Positions 56,506 to 64,000 of a stretch of 64,000 nt of DNA are shown piece after piece. Numbering within the stretch: position 1 is the stretch's first letter; each line of letters opens with the position of its first letter. The notes below the pieces were generated by a model. It ran no database searches. It saw only the letters and a list, made by a program, of their open reading frames with translations, and was not told the DNA's origin. Source of the stretch: Amborella trichopoda (lineage: Eukaryota; Streptophyta; Magnoliopsida; Amborellales; Amborellaceae); contig NW_006498192.1 in assembly GCF_000471905.2 (NCBI RefSeq), positions 2,877,119-2,941,118 of the forward strand, given 5' to 3'. The position numbers and the translations under genes are program-made.

Positions 56506-57162
56506 ATGAAAAGCCTTAAGAGAGAGGCTATTTATAAAGAAAAGGTGGTATCCATGCCACAAATTCGAAAGGCCGAACCTGCCAAGGAAAAGAAGAAGAA
56601 TAAAAGGCCTTTGAAAGCTCAATATCGTAAAGTGAAACTTCCTCAAGTTCCAAGAGAAGCGGTATTGCTTCCCCCGATTCCCTCTCTTCCTACTCTGTAT
56701 GGCTTTGTCCCAAGGCAAGTTCTTTTTGCCAACGGCAGTCAATATGTTACCACAAGAGCAATTCAGAATTTGTCCAATACAGGTGAGGACACTAAAAGCA
56801 CCCTACAACAGTCTGATAAAGGTGAATACTCTAAAATCACCCCTCAACAGTCCATGAAGGGTAAAGACCTTAAAAATCCCCTGCAATTGTCCAACAAGGG
56901 TTATGATGTTAAAAGGTCATCGATTACGTCCAATGAGAGTGAAGACGTTAAAAGCCCCTTTGAGTCCAATTCAAGCGATGACCCCAAAAGCAACCTGATT
57001 TGGTCCAATTTAAGTGATTACCCTAAAAGCTCTATCCCTTCTTCTCTCCTTGATTCTTCAAACCCTTCTTCCGTCTCAAAGTCTCTCTCTGAAGTCAACA
57101 TCGAGTGCCCAGATTTCAAGGCTCTTAATGAAGAGCTCAAATCTTGCAATACTAGTAGTTAG
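56506..57162 (+). pseudogene. element A Lys-Ser repeat linker
   Basis: A 218-codon open frame. The basic first part (KAEPAKEKKKNKRPLKAQYR) is followed by VPREAVLLPPIPSLPTLYGF. Then seven or eight repeats of about 14 residues follow with core G(E/D)D.KS..QQSxKG, ending SDYPKSSIPSSLLDSS and ALNEELKSCNTSS. It has the same repeat and ending as 8,803-9,560 on the other strand. The role is unknown; it is probably a flexible spacer between gag and protease. Confidence 0.72.
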
Positions 57163-58930
57163 CATAGTAAGTAGATATCAAAGATGGACACTCAAAAGGG
57201 CTGAATTCTTGAGTATTGTGCATGCTATAGCCTTTGCTACCAAAAAGGGTATGCCTTGTCCCACTCCAGAGGAGACATTCAATTGGCTTCTAAAATCGAA
57301 GCTTGAGAAGAAGTCCCAGTGGCCTGCAAGGCCTGACTTGGGGGAATTGTCGAGGAACTGAAAGGGAACGAGTTCTTTAAATTATGAGGAGTGCCACCTG
57401 TTGGTGTTTAATGAAGGAAGCACAATAACTCTAGTTGACCAGATCAGGTTGAGAACAAAAAGAAGATTAAAACTAATCCAGAAATCTGCTCCATCTAAGC
57501 CCCTGGATACCCTGGACCTTAACTAGTCACTAGAAAGCACCTCCACTCTTAAAATACCCTGGACCTTCACTAGCCCCTTACTCAAACCCTCCACCTTCTT
57601 ACACTAAAATTCTTTTACCATCACAACCTTTACCTTGTCTTAGCTTACCTACACCCATTAGGGCTACACAATCTACTCAGCCTTCTCTTCCTAACCCTAC
57701 TACAATTTCTAAAATTCTTATTTAGTCCCTGTCATGGCCATGCAACTCTTGCGATCTTACTTGGCTCATTCGGGGTCTTTCTAGCCTCTATTTAGCCAAA
57801 AGAATATTGCTTTCTTGATCAGCTCAAGGAGACGGTCATTTTAGTATGAATCTCGAGCTGTGGATCAGAGTTTTGGGCAGCAATCACATGAGAAAAACAT
57901 GAGAAATGTACAATTTTTTTTTCAATATTACACCCCTTTCATACTATTTTTCTTTGATTTCTTTGCTACATATTGATGAGCATGTCGTCATGAATATTTG
58001 GCAATGAACGTGGCTTGATTTGGTGCCCAAATGACCATTTTCCAAAATAGGTATTTTGGCCGAAATTTTCATTCTGGTGGCTGAAAAGTGCAGAAAATTT
58101 ATCCCTAACATGCAGTGAATCTAACCATCCATCACGCAGGAGGTTCAGTTTAGGTGAAGCCTTTGACGCTGTGGTTGCAACGGGTCTGGTTTTAGGCCGA
58201 TCTGACATGCGAGCGTGATGATGTTGCTACTCGATCAAGGAGCGTGCTTGCTGGAAATTCTGAAACTTCACTTCGATTGGTGATCTCTCTCTAGGTTTTA
58301 TCTCGGCTCGGGCCACGCTGTTAGGCATGCCATATATCAAATCGATTTGGCAGACGAGGCGAACATGCTCTCAAAATTTGGGCTCATTCTGACCCATGAC
58401 GAGGAAGATACAAACATCCAAAATTCAGATCGAAGTTGAAAAATTCAGTTACCATTAATGGAAACTAGTTCACTAAGGGTGCACCAGAATAGTGTGTGAC
58501 CTACCCGTTTCGGGTAATTTTGCTATAACTTGGTCCAGGAATGTCTGATCAAGCCGAAACTTAGTACTTGGGGGTTGTCGAACGTTCCGGATCCAATGGA
58601 AGTAGTGCCATGATTGTTTGATGCTCCGGCAATAGGGTTGTAGTTATATGATCCATTTTCAGCGCTCTAGGGGCCGAATTTCGGAAACTGTGTTTGCATC
58701 TGTACTACCTTAAACTCGTCGGATCGTGACGAAACTTGACAGGTATTCTTAGGAGATCCTTAACCACATTTTTTTAGCATTCTTGGGCCATTCTGAGACT
58801 ACCAGAAATTTCACTTTAGATCAAGACTTATTCACCTACGACTTTTGTAGTCCACAGGCGTTTTGGTACCTGCGGACCTATGTCACAAATTTCTCTTTCT
58901 ATATTCGAATCGGGGATACAAATGTTGAAA
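57163..58930 (+). other. linker end plus retroelement-like noncoding insert
   Basis: 57,178-57,360 reads RAEFLSIVHAIAFATKKGM, PTPEETFNWLLKSKLEKK and continues the polyprotein. From about 57,370 the frame is lost. 57,960-58,790 has the phrases GCTATAACTTGGTCC and ATTAATGGAAACTAG, akin to 40,030-40,110 in LTR A, so part of another LTR or its U3 may have inserted. Borders were not found. Confidence 0.45.
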
Positions 58931-60150
58931 AGTACCGTCAATCACCCCCAACTAAAACCGACGCTTCCTTGGCAGCTGTAGCTAAACCTTCCTCTTAAAA
59001 AGCTGTTCCATTATCACATGCCCCTTTAAAACCAGTGGTAAAGGAGCCACCCTTCCTGAGGATGACAAAGTTAAATATGATGTGATTGGGCACTTGAGGA
59101 GACTTTCAGTTCTCCGTAGTATCTATGACGCTCTCATCTTATCTAAGGAATTTTGTATGGCTTTAGTGCAAGCTCTCTTCTCCCTTGAAGTATATGAGAT
59201 TGAAGTTGAAAGAGTTGAGCTATCACATTCTCAAATGATGACCTTCAGTTGGGAGAGAAGTTCCACAATCGACGTCTCTTTGTGACTGACGAACTGCATG
59301 CCTGTCAGATGAACCAGATCATGCTGGATGGGTGATCAGCAGTGAAACTTATGCCTAGAACGATTCTTACCCGAATTAGCATAAGTGTTAAGCAACTTGA
59401 GCCTACAAGTTTAACAATTCAAGGATTCAATCAGCTGGGAGAAAATCGGCTAGTGTCATCCATCTCGAGCTCAAGGTTGGGGATCTGAATACTTCCATGT
59501 TATTGATATGGATACCTCCTACAATATCCTACTGGGTCGTCCTTGGCTACACGATCATGGGGTGGTTCCGTTTACACTCCAGTGCTTTAAATACAACCAA
59601 GACGAGAGGCAACATACGGTCTATGCTAATAAGAAACCATTTCCCATTGTTGAGTCACATTATGCTGATGCAAAATACTATTTTGTGGACTCAATGTGCT
59701 CCCAAGAGCTAATGTTTCCCAAGAAAGCCAGTACAAATCCAAAATTGGGAGAGACTGCTCGAACCTCTCATGAAGATGTGGAAGACATGACAGGGTCACT
59801 TAATCACATTTTTCAAGAAGAAAAGAGATATGGAAAAGTGACCCCTTTGACACCCATTGATGGGAATCTACCCACACCCCCAAAGGAAGTGTCATATCAA
59901 GAACATGAAGGAGAAGCTTCATCCTCTATTCCCTCCTTACAAGAATCTCTTCCAGTAGAGCCTGAGATCGAGCAAGATAAAAAGGAAGTCACAGGTTCAG
60001 GCCCATTAACACCCATAGTCACTTATGCTCAAGGTGGCATGAAGGTGTTACATATCGCGATTTCCTTCCTCGAGGCTGAGGTAGCACGCCTGACTGAAAA
60101 AGAAACAAAGTTGACCAAAATGTTTTGTGCATTCCAGTCTCTTTAAGCGA
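58930..60150 (+). pseudogene. element A protease region (retropepsin-like), broken
   Basis: Protein text resumes with KYDVIGHLRRLSVLRSIYDA, LILSKEFCMALVQAL, the segment that usually precedes the protease in Tat elements. The D(S/P)G active-site part (about 59,280-59,400) is unreadable because of shifts. The C-terminal landmark is intact: VIDMDTSYNILLGRPWLHDH (59,500-59,560) then LQCFKYNQDER. The frame 59,508-60,146 then runs through a Pro/Glu-rich linker toward RT, which is missing. The enzyme would cleave the gag-pol polyprotein; here it cannot. Confidence 0.78.
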
Positions 60151-60457
60151 AGATAATGATACTTCCTTTACTCCCCAGGTCAACTTTCCCCCAAACGAGC
60201 TCAAGGTATTGCAAATACCCAAGGTCCTGCGGATTGAAGAGGACACTGTTTGTTCACCTCACCCCCTCCCTCTCTACCAGCATGATTCCCCTATGGTCTT
60301 GCAAACCCCAAGGTATTGCATATCTCAGTCATCGAAAGGGAGGAAGATATTGCTCACCTCCCTTCTCCACCTCTCTATTAGTAAGATTCCCCAAAGTATG
60401 GTAAAACTGTACCCCTGGTTTAAGCCATGTTGGTATCTGAATCAGTGAGGGAAATAG
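60151..60457 (+). other. element A linker toward RT
   Basis: The frames (60,125-60,448) are rich in Pro, Leu and Ser without motif. A short repeat unit containing LQIPKVLRIEED..LPLYQHDSP / LQTPRYCIS.. may be two copies. The reading ends where LTR C begins at 60,458. Confidence 0.4.
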
Positions 60458-61375
60458 TGGCCGGGTCTGATTTTTCCTCATGCGTACGATGAGAGAAAAA
60501 TCCTCTCTAAAACAATCCCCACACTGCAAGATTGTGAGTATACGCCCACGTGCTCTCCTATTCGTTGATAGGAACCAACAAAGAGAAAGATTTTACTACG
60601 GGGGTGTGTTTTAGGTGCTTACCTCGTCATTGGGGTTCGGGGACGCACCTGGGCAATTTTTCCTCTTAGAACAATTACAAAGCCCTTGGCTTCATTCTCT
60701 TGCACTTTAAACTGCAATGTGAATTCGATTGTACTCCTCTATAGTGGCTCACTTGAATGAGGGCTGGATGACAAAAAGAAGGGATAAGGGAGAAAGACGA
60801 TGAGAATCCCCCAATCCGCACAAAAGCTATGCGCTCGAGAGATCAGGGCAACTGTAGGGTTAAACTCTCTTGACTACCGGCTTAGGAACACTCCTCCCGA
60901 GTGAATGATGGATAGAGCATATGCGTCTCTCACAACTCAGGTCGACTACATGGAGAGGAAGTTAGATTGATGGTGTTAGTGCCAGAAGTCTTAGACTGAC
61001 TCTGAAAGGTATTGAGTTGAGCGTATGTCAGATAACGAGATGTTATGCGGAGCCGCATGTTTACTACGTTTCCGCTAGAGATGTAAGGAGAAAGAGATGG
61101 GACCGCGCATTTGCCGTTGGCTTGGGTTACTGCATGGAGCAAGCAACGAGTGAAGATAGAGTAGAAAGAAAGAAGAGAGATAGAGAGAGAGAAAGGAGCC
61201 ACGCGATTAGGGTAGGCCAAAGGTAGTTTCTCTCTTTGAAATTTTCCTCTCTCCTTGACATTGGATCCAAGGGTTAGAAGCAAAAGACAAGTGGAAACAA
61301 GTTTAATGCCTCTATTTCGTTAATGAATGATCCGACACTTTTACAGTTGACCTAAGCTTGTATATAGGAATCACC
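60458..61375 (-). mobile_element. element C LTR end (R-U5 side), minus strand, interrupted
   Basis: Read on the minus strand from 61,370 downward: TATA (61,366-61,361), AGGTCAACTGTAAAAG, GAGAGAGGAAAATTTC, AGAGAGAAACTACCT, CCTCTCCATGTAGTCGA, GGTAGTCAAGAGAGTTT, GACGAGGTAAGCACC, TTCCTATC, ending GACCCGGCCA at 60,458. The same words occur in the same order in LTR A (40,913-42,244 then 52,128-52,483). It is therefore a related LTR in inverted orientation. Its U3 is missing because element D starts at 61,376. Confidence 0.8.
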
Positions 61376-62525
61376 TGTTATACGTCATTTTTGACGTACT
61401 TTAGTCCCCCAGCGATTAAAAGAAAGAGCTGGTCACCACCTAGTCATGGTGTCATGCAAAACACGGCCGCACAAGGATAGTAACCGAGAACAAGCCTCGA
61501 ATCAGAATGACTAAGGGAAAGCACCTGCATGCCAAAAGGATGAGGGTTTGTGCCATCGCCGTATACACACGAACTTGGCAACGTGCCAAATAGACACTGC
61601 CGTCACCATCCAAAAGAAGCGAGCTTGAGCTCAAACGGGTCAACCCAGCAACACTAAACCCGAACCATCGCGAACTAGGGAAAATTCACGCTTTCGCCAT
61701 ATGGCATTACCAGATCAGTCAACGACCATGGAGATTTCCAGCCACTCTTCGACACGCTCGAGGCTCCTTGACTGCAGCAGGGGGATGACCAAAGTTTCAG
61801 ATGCCGGTAGAGCCGCAATGCTGTCATCACCCTAATCTCCCCGAAGGAAGAAATATGGCCTAAATTCCTGGACGTCGAAATCTGCAAAAGGATGCCTTGG
61901 CCCTCACAGATAACCCAACTGCGCGGAAACTGAGATCAAAAGAACAACTCTAGGAAGAAGCCCAAGTCAACATGACAAATGGTGTTCAAACAAACAGAAA
62001 AAGGCACCAAACCTAAGGTAAAAGAAGAAAACAAAACCCCTTATCGATGGAATCCCTTTTCTGGTGATTTCTTGAAAGCTCGAAGAACATCACAAAGAAA
62101 AGACCAAAAAGAAAACCAAACCTGTTGGAAAAATAACTGAAAGGACCTTCCCCAAGCTCCCAATCAACACAAGAAAACACAGAGACACTGCAGATAAGAA
62201 AACAAACAATTGAAGAGTTCATAAAACCAACCAGACTCCTTCCCTCACAAAAGAGACTGCCTCAACACATTCAAAAGATATCACAAGAAAACAAACTTCA
62301 AGAATATAATAATAGATCAATCGAACTCTAGCTGCAAGTACCCCGAAAGAGCTCTCAAAGTTTAATAATGGAGACGGGCTCCTCAAGAAGGACAAACCTA
62401 TCATTCACACAAAAGAATTTAAGGGCATTTTCGTCATTGTACCTAATTTCAGGATTTTATTTTAATTTCTTTTAATTGGGTTTATGCTTAATTTTTGAGT
62501 ATCCACCCTTGTTTGGTGAGAAATC

Positions 62526-62532
62526 TATATAA
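62526..62532 (+). promoter_or_regulatory. LTR D TATA box
   Basis: TATATAA in AAATCTATATAAAGGAGCC, with the conserved AGGTCAAATGTAAAAA 12 bases on, as in LTRs A and C. Confidence 0.7.
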
Positions 62533-62599
62533 AGGAGCCTAGGTCAAATGTAAAAAGGGGATTACAATTCGATAAAAGAGAGGAATTACCCTTGCTTTC

Positions 62600-63700
62600 A
62601 CTTATCTCTTTTTCTAAACCTAACATCCTATGGAGCAACCTCTTTCTCATTAAGCAACGCCTTAGAAAAACCAAAGAAGCTCCGTGTTCCTTCTTGCGAC
62701 AAAGTGAAGGTGAAAAAGGGGCGCCATCAAAAGAAGTTTGGAACAGGACACCCCGCTCGTTATAACAGGTGGCTTATCTAAGCACCAGACAACAGACACA
62801 ACCAAAGTCCTCATTTGGTCAATCTTCACCAGAAAAGGGATGGCCAAGTCAAGACCATCACAACCCATCTCCGGATGAGAGAGACTAGAGCTAAGTCTGA
62901 TGACGCTTAACATTGGGCACACCGTTATAAGCATCCTTCTCTAGCTCCCAAGAGCACAAACAAAGCTAGAGGGCTCAAACCCGCCATCAAGAGATTGGTT
63001 TACCCACCGGGATTCTTAAAAATCAGCCCAACTCCAACGAGAAAAAGAAAACTATCTGTGCTGCCTCCCAGTCTGAGCGCCCACGCCCTCCCTCCCCCCT
63101 TTTATAAAGTGACTAACAGCTCCTCATTAAAGCCTCATGTTTTCGAGGAAATGCCTTGTACAGCTACACAGACACATGTCATCAAATGGCGCTTTGATCC
63201 CTTAATGGTCAACGTCTTTACCACCATACCTTCCAGGCGCCATTATCACAAGAACACGAGGTGGATCTCATGTCGCTTCGCTTGCCAAACATCACCTCAT
63301 CAAGGGAAGGGCTCCCTCGTCTTTTCAGATCCCATCATCTCCTTCGACCACATGTCGCCCACGAGCAATACGTTTTTCCAACCAGCAACCAGACCCAAGC
63401 CTTCTGTCCTCACTCTCCTTCCATGGCCCCTACTACCATGGTGAGTTCAAAAAAAAGATGACAGACGGGCATGGAGAAAACCCAAAAGGGGGTCATGAGT
63501 AAAAGTGAAAAGATTACAAAGGTTGATGTGATCTCGAAGTCACGGGTAAAAATGCCTCAACAAAAGAAGTTGGTTAAAACCACCCTTGTGGCACCACTCT
63601 TACTCCAAATGAAAACCTGAAAAGGGTGCTTGGAGCAAACAAGCAAGTCAAAAGCAGCACGTCCCCAAGAAACGACTTTTTCCATTCACTTGTAAAACCA
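62600..63700 (+). other. no confirmed gene downstream of LTR D promoter
   Basis: The 149-codon frame at 62,995-63,444 has no recognisable motif. ACCCAAAAGGGGG occurs at 63,480 but is not tied to an LTR start. Probably LTR or leader sequence. Confidence 0.45.
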
Positions 63701-63704
63701 AAAA

Positions 63705-64000
63705 CCTCTGGCGATAGCGCCACCTTAAAAAAATCTCCGGCCTTAGTGCCACTCCAAAATAAACCTTTGCTCTTAGCGCCACCCTAAAACTTTTCGGGCC
63801 TTAGCACCACCCAAAAAAAAGAATCTCTTGCCCAGCACCACTCCAAAAATTCTCGGCTCAATGCTAGTCAAAAAAATTCCGGCCCTTCGCCACTCCAAAA
63901 TTCTCTGGCCTTAACACCATTCCAAAAGAAACCTTCAGTCTTAGTGCCACCCAAAACATTTATGGCCTTAGTGCCACCCAAGAAAAAAAATCTCCGGCCC
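63705..64000 (+). repeat. tandem array, unit about 30-36 bp, continuing past the window
   Basis: Units follow the pattern (T)CTCCGGCCTTAGTGCCACTC then CAAAA plus a short variable A-rich spacer. About nine are visible, from CTCTGGCGATAGCGCCACC (63,707) to CTCCGGCCC at the last base. They vary at several positions (GGCCTTAGCACCACC, GGCTCAATGCTAGTC, GGCCCTTCGCCACTC). Confidence 0.88.

Larger units (their letters stand above)
52504..60457 (+). mobile_element. element A interior: gag-protease of a Tat-like element, cut before RT
   Basis: The plus strand carries a leader ORF (52,632-53,260), a gag (53,590-55,182), a knuckle/linker region (55,389-57,162), a noncoding insert (57,370-58,930) and a protease region (58,930-60,150). 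The reading then stops at 60,457, where the inverted LTR of element C begins. RT, RNase H and integrase are not present in the window; they would lie beyond C and D to the right if the nesting model is right. The ELKSCNTS/Lys-Ser repeat links it to the element at 4.35-9.56 kb. Confidence 0.75.
61376..64000 (+). mobile_element. element D 5' LTR (start), runs off the window
   Basis: It starts TGTTATACGTCATTTTTGACG, the same start type as LTR A, just after TCACC (61,371-61,375). The TATA box is at 62,526-62,532, with GAGCCTAGGTCAAATGTAAAAAGGGG downstream, homologous to LTRs A and C. Beyond about 62,600 it no longer resembles A, so it is a different subfamily or the LTR ends earlier than in A. 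The right end is outside the window. Confidence 0.65.

Noticed and set aside
62995..63444. 149-codon plus-strand frame as a gene
   Set aside because: No recognisable motif; it lies in probable LTR or leader sequence.
63705..64000. CRISPR array
   Set aside because: Repeats are contiguous and variable without unique spacers, in eukaryotic retroelement context; it is a minisatellite.
39560..64000. LTR A and LTR D as the two LTRs of one element
   Set aside because: They agree only at the start and around the TATA box and diverge elsewhere; paired LTRs should match along their length.

Overview
This window looks like intergenic or heterochromatic DNA from a flowering plant. It is a graveyard of nested transposable elements. 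The evidence is Ty3/gypsy pol of the Tat (Ogre-like) lineage with its plant-specific second RNase H, a Ty1/copia element with an initiator-Met-type primer site, plant L1 and RTE LINE remnants, hAT-type elements, and a fragment of plastid triosephosphate isomerase. I could not support a single intact host gene. Almost every coding stretch carries stops, frameshifts or deletions.

Left part (1-16 kb). A minus-strand Tat-lineage element runs from about 9.56 kb down to 4.35 kb (gag linker, RT, second RNase H, integrase). Below it lie a tandem-repeat-rich spacer (2.6-4.3 kb) and a broken coiled-coil reading frame (0.44-2.57 kb). The element's 5' side stops abruptly in a triosephosphate isomerase gene fragment (9.56-9.88 kb). 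Then come an RTE LINE tail, a plus-strand L1 LINE with endonuclease, RT, zinc-knuckle and RNase H parts (11.05-15.39 kb), and a second RTE tail.

Middle (16-39.5 kb). AT-rich DNA with foldback elements, short tandem duplications, a hAT-like element with a perfect 8-bp target duplication (20.24-21.45 kb) that is itself interrupted, and a repeat family rich in CTCGGCCGAG with tRNA-like A/B boxes (26.5-27.3 and 35.9-36.5 kb). A complete but dead copia element occupies 27,888-35,495, with both LTRs, a primer site and a 5-bp duplication. It carries a hAT MITE in its protease region and a foreign insert in its 3' LTR only. A 1.5-kb purine-rich tract (38.06-39.56 kb) follows.

Right part (39.56-64 kb). 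I read this as four stacked retrotransposons. Element A (plus, Tat-like) has a roughly 3-kb 5' LTR starting at 39,560, a primer site at 52,486, then gag and protease to 60.46 kb. Element B (minus, 42,245-52,127, with both LTRs and gag but no pol) sits inside A's LTR. Element C (minus) enters A's body and shows its LTR end at 60,458-61,375. Element D (plus) starts at 61,376 inside C's LTR and runs off the window. C's LTR serves as the uninterrupted homologue that proves B's insertion point in A. A and the left-hand Tat element share a peculiar Lys-Ser repeat linker, so they are probably related.
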